This document shows, one piece after another, positions 8,011 through 16,632 of a stretch of 64,000 bases of DNA (position 1 is the stretch's first letter; every line of letters starts with the position of its first letter). The translations under genes and the position numbers were made by a program. The notes below the pieces were generated by a model. It was not told the origin of the DNA. It did not search any database and saw only the letters and a list, made by a program, of their open reading frames with translations. The DNA comes from Indibacter alkaliphilus LW1 (GTDB taxonomy: Bacteria > Bacteroidota > Bacteroidia > Cytophagales > Cyclobacteriaceae). The stretch covers positions 1-64,000 of the forward strand of contig NZ_ALWO02000040.1 of the NCBI RefSeq assembly GCF_000295935.2, given 5' to 3'.

Positions 8011-9429
8011 TTATGGGAAAATACCCAGATCCATGTAAGAAATGGCAATCCTCTGCAAAGCCAAAATAAATCCGGCAGTTCTTAAGCTTTGAATTCCTTT
8101 TTCTTTTCTGGTTCTGTTCATATCATGGTATGCCGTTACCATTGTTTCTTCCAGCCCGGAGAGTACCAAGTCTCTTTCGGAGGCTCCCTTGATCAAGCCG
8201 TCCTTTTCATCATCTGTAAACCGCTCACCTGTTGCATTTTCTATTGTACCCAGGAGTTTTCTGTACTTCTCCATATCATATCTTTTTTCGAGTTTCCCAA
8301 AAGAAACTCTCGATAGATTTTTGAGCCACTCAAAATAGGAAACCGTCACACCACCTGCATTCAGGTACATGTCTGGAATGACCATGACTCCATTCTTTAG
8401 CAAAATCTTTTCGGCCTCATTGGTAACTGGACCATTTGCGGCTTCTCCAATGATTTTTGCTTGAATTTGAGCTGCATTTTCCTTGGTGATTTGATTCTCC
8501 AACGCGGCTGGAACAAGGATATCACATGGGTAGGTAAGAAGTTCTTTGCTGTTTTTAATGAATTCACCCTTTTTGAATCCCTTAAATCCTTTATTTTCAA
8601 TTTGGTAAGTTTTAAGAGCTTCGATGTCAATGCCTGATTCATCCCAAATTCCACCATTCCACTCAGCCACACCTACGATCTTTGCACCTGCTTCACTCAG
8701 GTATTTTGCTGAATAATAGCCCACATTACCCAAACCTTGAATGATGATTCTTTTACCTTTCAAGCCTACTGTCAGCCCAAGTGCTTGCATATCGTCTTCA
8801 ACACTGACGGCCTCACGGATTCCAAAAAACACCCCTTGTCCGGTAGCTTCAGTTCTACCGTCTATACCATGTTGGGAAAGTGGCTTTCCTGTAACAGCTC
8901 CTTTGGCATTGATCAATTCAGGATTGAAAGCCTCAAATGTATCTACAATCCAGGCCATTTCTCTGGCTCCTGTACCATAGTCAGGAGCAGGCACATCAAT
9001 TGCCGGTCCGATGAATTTTTTCTTAATAAGCTCAGCAGTGTATCTCCTCGTTATTCTCTCCATTTGTCCTTCATTGTATTTAAGAGGATCTATGCTGACG
9101 CCTCCTTTGGCTCCGCCGAAAGGGACATTGACCAGAGCACACTTGTATGTCATCAGAGCAGCCAGCCCTTTGACTTCCTCCTCATCCACATGCTCACTGT
9201 ATCGAATACCACCCTTAACAGGAAGCTTATGATGGGAATGTTGAATCCTGTAACCTGTTAGTGTCTCGTATGTTCCATCATCATTGCGAAGAGGAAAATT
9301 AAATTTGTAAATACTGTTACATTGCTTGATCTGATCTAATAGTCCGGGGTGCAGATCCAAATGCTTGGCAGCATCATCCACAAATCCACTAACATCATCA
9401 AATAAACTATATTCTATCTTTTTACTCAT
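8011..9429 (-). CDS. gdhA: Glutamate dehydrogenase (Glu/Leu/Phe/Val family)
   Basis: A 472-residue oxidoreductase interconverting glutamate and 2-oxoglutarate plus ammonia. It has the substrate-binding KGGIRYSEHVDEEEV and PFGGAKGGVSIDP segments (catalytic lysine in GGAKGG), the DVPAPDYGTGAREMAWI segment, and the NAD(P) fold with GLGNVGYYSAKYL. It is longer than the 410-450 residues of many bacterial enzymes, but this length is common in Bacteroidota. It is monocistronic. The position next to proC suggests the glutamate node; the cofactor (NAD or NADP) cannot be fixed by eye. Confidence 0.9.
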   Translation of the reverse strand: MSKKIEYSLFDDVSGFVDDAAKHLDLHPGLLDQIKQCNSIYKFNFPLRNDDGTYETLTGYRIQHSHHKLPVKGGIRYSEHVDEEEVKGLAALMTYKCALVNVPFGGAKGGVSIDPLKYNEGQMERITRRYTAELIKKKFIGPAIDVPAPDYGTGAREMAWIVDTFEAFNPELINAKGAVTGKPLSQHGIDGRTEATGQGVFFGIREAVSVEDDMQALGLTVGLKGKRIIIQGLGNVGYYSAKYLSEAGAKIVGVAEWNGGIWDESGIDIEALKTYQIENKGFKGFKKGEFIKNSKELLTYPCDILVPAALENQITKENAAQIQAKIIGEAANGPVTNEAEKILLKNGVMVIPDMYLNAGGVTVSYFEWLKNLSRVSFGKLEKRYDMEKYRKLLGTIENATGERFTDDEKDGLIKGASERDLVLSGLEETMVTAYHDMNRTRKEKGIQSLRTAGFILALQRIAISYMDLGIFP

Positions 9430-9554
9430 AAAAATGTACGTTTTGGTGAATATGACAAGATACTAATCTTTGTAAAGAACTGCCTAATCTTGCGTTATGA
9501 TATTATTCAATTCTTTCCAGATATCATCTAAAAATTTTTCTTAAAGATTGAAAA

Positions 9555-10238
9555 TTAATCTCTTAACACCCTTCCATCTTCCATTTCTATAATCCTATCC
9601 GTACCTGCGGCAAATTCTGGATCATGTGTGACTATCAACATAGTTTGGTGAAATTCCTGAGCCAATTCCTTAAAAATTTTGAAAACGATATCAGAATTTT
9701 TTTTATCCAGGTTTCCAGTAGGTTCATCACCCATAATAATCAAAGGATCATTCATCAGTGATCTGGCAATAGCTACCCTTTGTTTTTGACCACCTGATAG
9801 TTGATTTGCTTTTTTCAATGCATGATCTTGCATATCAAAAATCCTTAACTTTTCCATAGCAATATGCTCCAGCTCCTGCTTACTTTTCTTATCTAATTTA
9901 AGCCCTGGTATCATCACATTTTCCAATACAGAAAACTCATTGAGCAGATAGTGAAACTGAAAGACAAAACCTATTTTTTCATTCCTGATCTGAGAAAGTC
10001 TATTTGCATTTTTGCCACTTACCAGCTCTTCATCTATAAGTAGCTTACCATGATAATCCGTGTCCATTGTAGACAAAATATACAACAAGGTAGATTTCCC
10101 GCAACCAGACTTCCCCATGACTGAAACAAATTCACCCCTTGTCACCTGAAAGCTCACATCTTTCAGCACCCTTGTTTTTTCAGGACTGTAAAAGTACTTA
10201 TTGATGTTTTGCGCTTCCAATACTGGTTTTCCTTTCAT
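9555..10238 (-). CDS. ABC transporter ATP-binding protein (MacB/LolD type)
   Basis: A 227-residue ATPase with Walker A GKSGCGKST (42-50), ABC signature LSGGQ (147-151) and Walker B LIIMGDEP (166-173), followed by the TGNLD D-loop of the LolD/MacB group. It pairs with the FtsX-like permease (9-bp gap) and the lipoprotein adaptor upstream. Together they form a mechanotransmission-type ABC exporter, which moves substrates out of the periplasm or outer leaflet rather than across the inner membrane. The substrate (drug, lipid, lipoprotein or peptide) cannot be read from the sequence. Confidence 0.92.
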   Translation of the reverse strand: MKGKPVLEAQNINKYFYSPEKTRVLKDVSFQVTRGEFVSVMGKSGCGKSTLLYILSTMDTDYHGKLLIDEELVSGKNANRLSQIRNEKIGFVFQFHYLLNEFSVLENVMIPGLKLDKKSKQELEHIAMEKLRIFDMQDHALKKANQLSGGQKQRVAIARSLMNDPLIIMGDEPTGNLDKKNSDIVFKIFKELAQEFHQTMLIVTHDPEFAAGTDRIIEMEDGRVLRD

Positions 10239-10247
10239 AATGCTGTA

Positions 10248-11507
10248 CTATTTACCCCTTATGATATCTACAGGATCTATACTGCTTGCTTTTCGTGCCG
10301 GAAAGTAACCTGCAAAATAAGTGGTGACCAAGCTAAAAACTCCGGCTATCACATAATATTTGGGATTAAAATCTACAGGCAAGGTCTTAATGGTCGGCAA
10401 AGCATCCAGCTCAAATGGAATTTGCTCAATTCCCAGCCCTGCTATAAACCCAAAAAACAAACCCAATACTCCTCCAAAAAACCCAATGGTAATGGCGATA
10501 GTGATAAATATCAAATTTACATCCCTGCCTGAAAAACCTATGGCTTTGAGGATGGCAATGGTGTCCATTTTTTCATAGATCATCATATTGAGGATATTAT
10601 AAATCCCAAAACCAGAAACAATCAATAATGTAATTCCTACAGCATAGCTAATCATTGACCTGATGCCGGAACCAGCTTCAAATTGTGCATTGACAGTCTG
10701 TATATCATCTGCATCTATTCCAAAGATAGCACTGTATTCTTTGGCCATCCCAGGGGCAAGGTCGAAATCATTCAGCTTGACCTGAATATCCGTAACGAAT
10801 GATGGCGGCTCCCCCAACATCTTCTGCACTGTACTGATAGAAGCGTATGATTGGACATTATCCAGTTCTCCAAGACCGGATTGATAATAGCCTACTACTT
10901 TCAACTGTATGCTGTTGCCCTGCGCTGTTGTCACCTGTACTACATCACCTATGGATGCAAGCATGCGGTCCGCCGCTCCCTTTCCCAAAATGATGGCATT
11001 GGCTGTATTCTTCAAATCTACGAAGTCACCTTCAGTAACATAATCGTCGAATGCAAAAAGCCTGCTTTCTTCTTCTACATCAATACCATTGATCACGCCA
11101 TTCACATCTATGGCCCCAACATTAAAAAATACCTGAGCGGCAATCTTTGGGGCTACCCCCACTATTCTTGGATCATCCAAAAGCGTTTTGATAATAGCTT
11201 CATTATTGTATATGCTCATTCTGCTTGCCGCAGGCTTGATCGACCTGACTACATTATGGAAGCTTCGATACTTGTCACTCAGCTCAACGGGCTGAGTCGG
11301 TGAAGGCTTTAGTTCATTATAAAACCTGATATGGGGTGTCCTGTTGAGCACAAGGTTATCCAGAAGCTGATTTAATCCATTCATAAAACCAAGTAAGGTC
11401 ACAAACATGGTGATACTGAATACCACACCAATAGCTGCAACTACAGTCTGCTTTAAGCGGGCCAGCATCAAAGCCTTTGCCATTTTAATTATCAGAGAGA
11501 TCTTCAT
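10248..11507 (-). CDS. FtsX/MacB-like ABC transporter permease
   Basis: A 419-residue membrane protein with one N-terminal helix (about residues 20-42), a large periplasmic domain (about 45-285) and three C-terminal helices (about 288-310, 335-365, 385-402), ending with the coupling segment YFPARKASSIDPVDIIRGK. That is the FtsX/MacB layout. It is separated by 1 bp from the upstream adaptor gene and 9 bp from the downstream ATPase gene, so all three are surely co-transcribed. The system resembles MacAB, but the outer-membrane TolC partner is not encoded here. Confidence 0.92.
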   Translation of the reverse strand: MKISLIIKMAKALMLARLKQTVVAAIGVVFSITMFVTLLGFMNGLNQLLDNLVLNRTPHIRFYNELKPSPTQPVELSDKYRSFHNVVRSIKPAASRMSIYNNEAIIKTLLDDPRIVGVAPKIAAQVFFNVGAIDVNGVINGIDVEEESRLFAFDDYVTEGDFVDLKNTANAIILGKGAADRMLASIGDVVQVTTAQGNSIQLKVVGYYQSGLGELDNVQSYASISTVQKMLGEPPSFVTDIQVKLNDFDLAPGMAKEYSAIFGIDADDIQTVNAQFEAGSGIRSMISYAVGITLLIVSGFGIYNILNMMIYEKMDTIAILKAIGFSGRDVNLIFITIAITIGFFGGVLGLFFGFIAGLGIEQIPFELDALPTIKTLPVDFNPKYYVIAGVFSLVTTYFAGYFPARKASSIDPVDIIRGK

Positions 11508-11508
11508 A

Positions 11509-12591
11509 TCAAGGTTTGATAACTATTGAGTTTTCATCCAAACCCTCTATGATTTCTGCTTTTTGAAAATCCTTCAGACCTACCTTCACCTCCAGCGTAT
11601 CTCCTTCATCTGTGATGACAAAACGGTCACGAATCAGATAGGACCTGGGTAAAAGCAACACATTCTCTTTTTCAGAAATAATAATGTTTGCTTCCAAAGA
11701 AAGGTTGGGATATAAAACAGAAGGTTGTTCCAAAAACACACCTTCAACCACAAAAGTCTTGTTTCCCACATCCATAATGGGGTTTATTTTTGTCACCAAA
11801 CCTTCGAAAACCTCTCCTCTGTAACTGTCCATGCTGATCAGGATCTTTTGACCGATTTTTACTTTAGCGATGTCAAATTCATCCACCAGCATTTCCAAAA
11901 CAAACTCATCACCGCTTCCCAGAACGGCTAGGGGTGTTTGATTATTGACCATTTCTCCCTTTTCCTTCAACAAGGAATACAAAAGCCCGCTCACTTCACT
12001 TTTAAGAATTAAGTCACTCTCTAGAGCCTTGGAAATAGCAAGATTTTTGGAAGCACTTCTTTCATTGAAATCAATTTCCCTCTTCAAGTCCTCATATCTC
12101 AGCAAGGCAGTTTCATAAACAGTTTTTGAATTTCCATAAGCCAACTCTTTTTGTTCAAGATCAATAGCGGAACCTATTCCCTTATCCATAAGACGGCGCT
12201 GCCTTTCCCATAGAAGGGAATCGTTTTTTAATTTGTTAGCAGCATAATTGATATTGATCTCCAAATCCCTAAGCCTGGTTTGATTCAGCTGCCTATCCGC
12301 ATATTCACGATTAAGTTCTGCTGTCTCTCTATTGATTCTTGTGGACTCATTCGAGATAGCCAATATAGGAGTGCCTATTTCCACAGAATCTCCTTCTTGC
12401 AAAAACACTTCCTGCACAGTCCCCAGTGCATTGATAAAAGCCTGGTACTGATATTTGGCCTTGATAGTACCGGAAGCATAGATGGATTCAGTAATATTTT
12501 CCCTTTTGGGACTGGTTTTATTTTCAGAGGAGCCACAGGAAAAAATCAGGAACAATACCGGTAGCAGCCAAAAGCATTCCTTTTGAGACAT
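11509..12591 (-). CDS. HlyD/MacA-type periplasmic adaptor lipoprotein
   Basis: A 360-residue protein with a lipoprotein signal (hydrophobic segment, LIFSC lipobox, C19). It then has the adaptor order: a split lipoyl/barrel-sandwich domain (TVQEVFLQEGDSVEIGTPIL near residue 57 and a second half near 210), a long coiled-coil hairpin (about 85-195) and a beta-barrel domain with KIGQKILISMDSYRG. It is the first gene of the ABC exporter operon, and it would link the permease to an outer-membrane channel. The start is the only methionine before the signal sequence. Confidence 0.9.
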   Translation of the reverse strand: MSQKECFWLLPVLFLIFSCGSSENKTSPKRENITESIYASGTIKAKYQYQAFINALGTVQEVFLQEGDSVEIGTPILAISNESTRINRETAELNREYADRQLNQTRLRDLEININYAANKLKNDSLLWERQRRLMDKGIGSAIDLEQKELAYGNSKTVYETALLRYEDLKREIDFNERSASKNLAISKALESDLILKSEVSGLLYSLLKEKGEMVNNQTPLAVLGSGDEFVLEMLVDEFDIAKVKIGQKILISMDSYRGEVFEGLVTKINPIMDVGNKTFVVEGVFLEQPSVLYPNLSLEANIIISEKENVLLLPRSYLIRDRFVITDEGDTLEVKVGLKDFQKAEIIEGLDENSIVIKP

Positions 12592-12715
12592 AGTGTGTGG
12601 GGTTTGCTTTAAATTTACTCCTAAAAAATGATTCTGTACAAACCTGTAATTATTTCTTTTCCTTCAATGAAGAGAAATTTTCGAAATTGTATAAAAAAAT
12701 AAATCCTATGGGATA

Positions 12716-12745
12716 TTTTGGGCAAACCCTCAAGCCTGCCCAAAA
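12716..12745. terminator. Perfect inverted repeat after aroA
   Basis: A 9-bp stem (ttttgggca / tgcccaaaa) with a 12-nt loop lies 10 bp past the aroA stop on the minus strand. There is no long T-run, so it may act as a weak terminator or a transcript-stabilising hairpin. The rest of the 163-bp gap to the adaptor gene holds nothing recognised. Confidence 0.5.
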
Positions 12746-12754
12746 CCTTCAAAA

Positions 12755-13960
12755 TTACTTGATCAGATCTACATGTTTCCAGAAACTCGGATATGACTTG
12801 TTGACCACCTCAGGATCTTCTACTATTACTTGGGTCTTGGTCATCAAAGGCATAAATGCCATGGCCATCCTATGATCATCGTAAGTTTTGATCTGTACCT
12901 CAGAAGGCATTTTTACGGATGGAATCAATGTAAACAGCTCCTCTTCTTGCTCCAAAAATTCAGCATTAAACCTTCCCAATTCCTCTTGAAGCGCAAAAAT
13001 CCTATCGGTCTCTTTTATTCTTAAACTTTCAAGACCGCTAAAATCCATCTTTTGGCCTATGATCGCACAGGTCACTGCCACCGTCTGTGCAATATCGGGG
13101 CAATGGGTGAAATCCCAATGATCCAACCCTTTCACTGGCTGCTTGGTCAAATGTACTCCACCGTCTTTGAACTCGCTTCTAACTCCAAGAAATTCCATGA
13201 TATCAACTATTTTGGAATCTCCTTGCAGACTATTCTCTTTCAGTCCTTCCAAAAACAGCTCTCCTTTATCTGCGCATGCCAAGAGGCTATACCAATAGCT
13301 TGCCCCTGACCAATCACTTTCTACCGCAAATTTGGTAGGCTTATAATCCTGAGCTTCCACTTTGATCACATTCCCTTCCCATGAATAGGAAACTCCAAAA
13401 GACCTCATCAACTCCAAGGTCATTTCTATATAGGTTCTTGACCCGATTTTCCCTTGCAGCTCCAATTCAATTCCCAAAGGCAAAACCGGTGCTATCATCA
13501 ACAAAGCGGAAATGTATTGGCTACTCACATCCCCTCTAACGCTGACCCTATTTTTCAACTGGTTTTTAAGTCCATGAACAGCCAAAGGAGGATAGCCTTC
13601 CACATTCATATAGTGGATATCCGCCCCGAGTTCTTTCAAAGCCTCCACCAATATCCCAATAGGCCTTTCGCACATTCTTGCGGTACCCGTCAACACCTTG
13701 TTTTGATCAGTTGCTGCTGCGTAGGCAGTCAAAAAGCGCATCGTGGTTCCGGCATCTAAAACATCATAAACAGGAGGATTTTCTTTCAGCAAGCGGATCA
13801 TGGTCTGCGTATCCCTTGCCTCGGCAAGATTGCTCAATTTATTTTCACCGTTTGTCAAAGCGTCTATAATCAATGCCCTGTTGCTTTCACTTTTTGACGC
13901 TGGCAAAGGAATCTTGGTGGATGTAAATGAACTGGTCTGATTTAAAACTAGCGTTTTCAA
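12755..13960 (-). CDS. aroA: 3-phosphoshikimate 1-carboxyvinyltransferase (EPSP synthase)
   Basis: A 401-residue enzyme joining PEP to shikimate-3-phosphate, step six of the shikimate pathway. Recognisable are LPASKSESNRALI (PEP/S3P lysine and arginine), DAGTTMRFLTAYAA, the RPIGILVEALKELGA segment, and the C-terminal LRIKETDRI and YDDHRMAMAF motifs. The slightly short length (bacterial norm about 420-440) is usual for Bacteroidota. It ends the aroG-aroB-aroA operon, 16 bp after aroB, and so lies under the attenuator at 16205-16384. Confidence 0.95.
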   Translation of the reverse strand: MKTLVLNQTSSFTSTKIPLPASKSESNRALIIDALTNGENKLSNLAEARDTQTMIRLLKENPPVYDVLDAGTTMRFLTAYAAATDQNKVLTGTARMCERPIGILVEALKELGADIHYMNVEGYPPLAVHGLKNQLKNRVSVRGDVSSQYISALLMIAPVLPLGIELELQGKIGSRTYIEMTLELMRSFGVSYSWEGNVIKVEAQDYKPTKFAVESDWSGASYWYSLLACADKGELFLEGLKENSLQGDSKIVDIMEFLGVRSEFKDGGVHLTKQPVKGLDHWDFTHCPDIAQTVAVTCAIIGQKMDFSGLESLRIKETDRIFALQEELGRFNAEFLEQEEELFTLIPSVKMPSEVQIKTYDDHRMAMAFMPLMTKTQVIVEDPEVVNKSYPSFWKHVDLIK

Positions 13961-13976
13961 TAGGATAGGTTTTTAT

Positions 13977-15038
13977 TTAGATTGATCTATAGGAATTGAT
14001 GGACTCGGTGATTTCTTCTATACTTGCAGGAATATTATAATCGCAGGTCCCGATTTGGTTTAGCAGGGAAAAATTGATGATTGCCCCTTCGTTCTTTTTA
14101 TCCTGACCGCATAGAGATACTATGTCGGCAACATCTGATTCTGGAAAATCAAATTTTCCGAAAATACTCAGGAGCATATCTTGAATAGTTTTCAATTCAA
14201 CACCTGAGAGACCTGATTTCTTGTGGGACAAAAAAGCTTCACAGAGCATCCCTATCGCTATGGCCTCTCCATGTAGTAAATGGTTTTCTGTATTTAAATA
14301 AAAAGATTCAAAGGCATGACCTATAGTATGCCCAAAATTCAGGATTTTTCTAAGTCCATTTTCTTTGGGATCCTTTTCTACCACATCCTTTTTGATACTT
14401 ACAGATTTTTCAATAATCCCTCTCCAATCTTGCTTTTTCCAGTCCTCGATTTTGAGACAATTGAAATAAGGCTCATTCTTGATCAGCCCATGCTTGATTA
14501 CTTCCGCATACCCTGATCTCAACTCCTCTTCTGGAAGGGTCTGAAGAAACTCATCAGAAATTATCACCGCAGCCGGTTGGGTAAAAACTCCGATATGGTT
14601 TTTATATCCGTTGAAATCAATCCCCAACTTACCCCCAACACTTGCATCTACCTGGGAAAGCAAAGTGGTAGGGATGTTGACAAAGCGGACTCCCCTTTTG
14701 TAGGTAGCGGCACAAAAGCCTCCCATATCACCTGTGACCCCACCACCCAAGTTAATGATCAGGGCTTTTCTGTCCATACTTTGATCGGTCATCCATTGCC
14801 AGATATCGGTGCAGCTTTGGAGGTTTTTGTTGGCTTCTCCTGCCTCAAAACTGAAATGACTGTGGTTTGGCAGACTTTCTTTCACCAAAGGGTAGCAATG
14901 GATAGAAGTATTGGAATCAGTAATTACTCCAAGTTTGGAAAAGTTGAGCTGTTTAATGTAATTGCCCAGGTCTTGGGCTATTTGTTGGGAAAATATGATT
15001 GTCTCCAAGGTTTTTGAATTTCTTTCAAAAATAGGCAA
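13977..15038 (-). CDS. aroB: 3-dehydroquinate synthase
   Basis: A 353-residue NAD- and metal-dependent enzyme converting DAHP to 3-dehydroquinate. Family marks include NLGGGVTGDMGGFCAATYKRG (cofactor glycine motif), PTTLLSQVDASVGGKLGID, the RSGYAEVIKHGLI segment and the metal-binding FGHTIGHAFE and LLHGEAIAIGM histidines. It lies between the DAHP synthase/chorismate mutase and aroA genes on the same strand. A strong hairpin (15048-15077) sits in the 48-bp gap upstream and could tune its expression. Confidence 0.95.
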   Translation of the reverse strand: MPIFERNSKTLETIIFSQQIAQDLGNYIKQLNFSKLGVITDSNTSIHCYPLVKESLPNHSHFSFEAGEANKNLQSCTDIWQWMTDQSMDRKALIINLGGGVTGDMGGFCAATYKRGVRFVNIPTTLLSQVDASVGGKLGIDFNGYKNHIGVFTQPAAVIISDEFLQTLPEEELRSGYAEVIKHGLIKNEPYFNCLKIEDWKKQDWRGIIEKSVSIKKDVVEKDPKENGLRKILNFGHTIGHAFESFYLNTENHLLHGEAIAIGMLCEAFLSHKKSGLSGVELKTIQDMLLSIFGKFDFPESDVADIVSLCGQDKKNEGAIINFSLLNQIGTCDYNIPASIEEITESINSYRSI

Positions 15039-15047
15039 AACTTGAAA

Positions 15048-15077
15048 GACCGAAGCAGAAATGTATCTACTTCGGCC
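15048..15077 (-). terminator. Hairpin between aroG-type gene and aroB
   Basis: A stem of up to 12 bp (ggccgaagtaga / tctgcttcggtc, two G-T pairs) with a 6-nt loop in the intercistronic gap. It is followed by tttcaagtttt rather than a clean T-run, so partial termination or RNA stabilisation or processing is more likely than full termination. Confidence 0.5.
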
Positions 15078-15086
15078 CTTTTGAAT

Positions 15087-16184
15087 TTATTTTTTGACAG
15101 AGTCTGCTTCTCTTAACTGCTTCTCCTGACGCTTCACTGATTCCTCATGGATACAATAAAGCAATTCTTTCATAAACTTCTCGCTAAGGTTTTTATCAAC
15201 ACCTTTTTTGGTTCTTGACTCCATGACATATTTCCAACGATCTGATTGAAATACAGTAAGGTGGTGCTCTCTTTTATAGGCACCAACCTGATCAATCAGT
15301 GAGAATCTCTCCTGGAGGATATCCAACAATTGATCATCCAAGTGATCTATAGCCATTCTTAGATCATTCAATCTTTCGCTGGGATTTTCTTCACCTAAGT
15401 TGTCCTTGAAGTCAATTTTTGAAAGTATTTCTTTAAGTCTAGCCGGAGTCACTTGCTGCTTGGCATCAGACCAAGCTTTGTCTGGATCGTGGTGGGTTTC
15501 TATCATCAAGCCATCCAAGCCAAAGTTGATGGCACGCTGGGCTGTTTCCAAGATCCCTTCCCGGTTTCCTACGATATGGCTGGGATCGTTGATAACTTCC
15601 ATTCCTTTCCACTCTCTTTTTAAGTGAATCGGCATAGACCAGTTGGGTTTGTTTCTAAATCTTTTATCATAAGAATCAGAGAAACCTCTATGAATAGCAG
15701 CCAATTTATTGATTCCAATCGCCTGAAGTCTTTCCAGTGCTCCCAACCAAAGTTGCAAATCCGGATTCATCGGGTTCTTTACCATTACAGGGATATCTAC
15801 CCCTCTTAGGGCTTCGGCTATTTCCTGCACAGCAAAAGGGTTTACTGTAGTTCTTGCTCCAATCCAAAGGATGTCTACTTTGTGTTTAAGGGCCATTTCC
15901 ACATGAGCTGTATTCCCTACTTCTGTTGTGATAGGGATATTGAGGTGGTGTCTCACAATCTCCATCCACTTCAAACCATCCTCGCCAATACCTTCAAAGC
16001 TTCCTGGTCTGGTTCTTGGCTTCCAAATTCCCGCTCTAAAAACGTCAGGAATCATATTTTCCTTGATCATATCCAAGCACACATTCTCAATCTGCTCAGG
16101 AGTTTCGGCACTACAAGGTCCCGCAATGATGGTGTTGCCTTTTAGTCCAAGACCCCAATCCTTTGTTTGTAAATGGTTTTCCAT
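15087..16184 (-). CDS. Bifunctional DAHP synthase / chorismate mutase (paralogue 1)
   Basis: A 365-residue fusion. Residues about 10-265 form a short-type DAHP synthase barrel (IIAGPCSAETPEQI, FRAGIWKPRTRPGSFEGIG, LWIGARTTVNPFAVQEIA, NDPSHIVGNR, and the metal/PEP site EthHDPDKAWSDAKQQ). Residues about 270-350 form an AroQ-type chorismate mutase helix bundle (LRMAIDHLDDQLLDIL). It therefore opens both the shikimate pathway and the Phe/Tyr branch, and allosteric control through the mutase domain is known for this family. It heads an operon with aroB and aroA and is preceded by an aromatic leader peptide and terminator. Confidence 0.93.
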   Translation of the reverse strand: MENHLQTKDWGLGLKGNTIIAGPCSAETPEQIENVCLDMIKENMIPDVFRAGIWKPRTRPGSFEGIGEDGLKWMEIVRHHLNIPITTEVGNTAHVEMALKHKVDILWIGARTTVNPFAVQEIAEALRGVDIPVMVKNPMNPDLQLWLGALERLQAIGINKLAAIHRGFSDSYDKRFRNKPNWSMPIHLKREWKGMEVINDPSHIVGNREGILETAQRAINFGLDGLMIETHHDPDKAWSDAKQQVTPARLKEILSKIDFKDNLGEENPSERLNDLRMAIDHLDDQLLDILQERFSLIDQVGAYKREHHLTVFQSDRWKYVMESRTKKGVDKNLSEKFMKELLYCIHEESVKRQEKQLREADSVKK

Positions 16185-16204
16185 AATGGTGTTAGGTTTA
16201 AATG

Positions 16205-16237
16205 AAAAAAGCCCGACTCTCTCGAATCGGGCTTTTT
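16205..16237 (-). terminator. Attenuator terminator in front of the aro operon
   Basis: On the minus strand a 10-bp stem (agcccgattc / gagtcgggct, loop gaga) flanked by an A-run and a run of six Ts ends 21 bp before the aro operon start codon. The ascending arm (16222-16230) is exactly complementary over 9 bp to a segment inside the leader ORF (16282-16290), allowing a mutually exclusive antiterminator. This is the classical arrangement for ribosome-mediated attenuation. Confidence 0.85.
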
Positions 16238-16253
16238 CTGGTTTATGATTTTT

Positions 16254-16349
16254 TTAATTTTTCACAAGGCAATAAGCGGCTCCGATTCGATTTTTCATTC
16301 GAAAGTAAAAGTAAAAGAATGTAAAATATGCGAAGACTGCGATTAACAT
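16254..16349 (-). CDS. Phe/Tyr-rich leader peptide of the aro operon
   Basis: A 31-codon ORF with ATG at 16349 and TAA at 16254-16256. It begins MLIAVFAYFTFFYFYFRMKN, so nine of residues 6-16 are Phe or Tyr. An in-frame stop lies two codons upstream of the ATG, so this is the only start. The Phe/Tyr run ends just before the 5' part of the attenuator (segment 1 at 16299-16303, segment 2 at 16282-16290). Ribosomes slowed by lack of charged tRNA-Phe or tRNA-Tyr would leave segment 2 free to pair with the terminator arm. The peptide itself is expected to have no other function. Confidence 0.85.
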   Translation of the reverse strand: MLIAVFAYFTFFYFYFRMKNRIGAAYCLVKN

Positions 16350-16353
16350 GTCT

Positions 16354-16384
16354 CAAATGTAAAGGCAGATTTTTTAAAAACAAA
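16354..16384 (-). promoter_or_regulatory. Bacteroidota-type promoter of the aro leader
   Basis: On the minus strand TTTG (16381-16384) and TACATTTG (16354-16361) are separated by exactly 19 bp, matching the Bacteroidota -33/-7 consensus (TTTG and TAnnTTTG). Transcription would start within a few bases of the leader ATG at 16349, giving a leaderless leader peptide. The remaining 16385-16632 to the next gene is A+T-rich with nothing further recognised. Confidence 0.75.
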
Positions 16385-16632
16385 TCAATTTTTGAAGATT
16401 TTTTTAAATTTTATGCAAGTGAAGTCTACTTTAGTAATGATTAGAGGAAATTCCAACCTATTTTTCAGAAACACCGAATAAAATTCTGTATACTGAATCC
16501 CGCTTTGACACTTTTGCTCAGAACATTAAAGCTATCAGGCATATTTATAAAAGGAGCTTTAATAATACCTGCTGAAAAACTGAAACTTTACTTTTATCTA
16601 CTAATCCCAATAAATTGACAAAATTGAGCTCG

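Noticed and set aside
8737-9261. 174-codon plus-strand reading frame opposite gdhA
   Set aside because: It is a shadow of the dehydrogenase gene: no family features, no promoter, and the minus-strand frame has clear motifs throughout.
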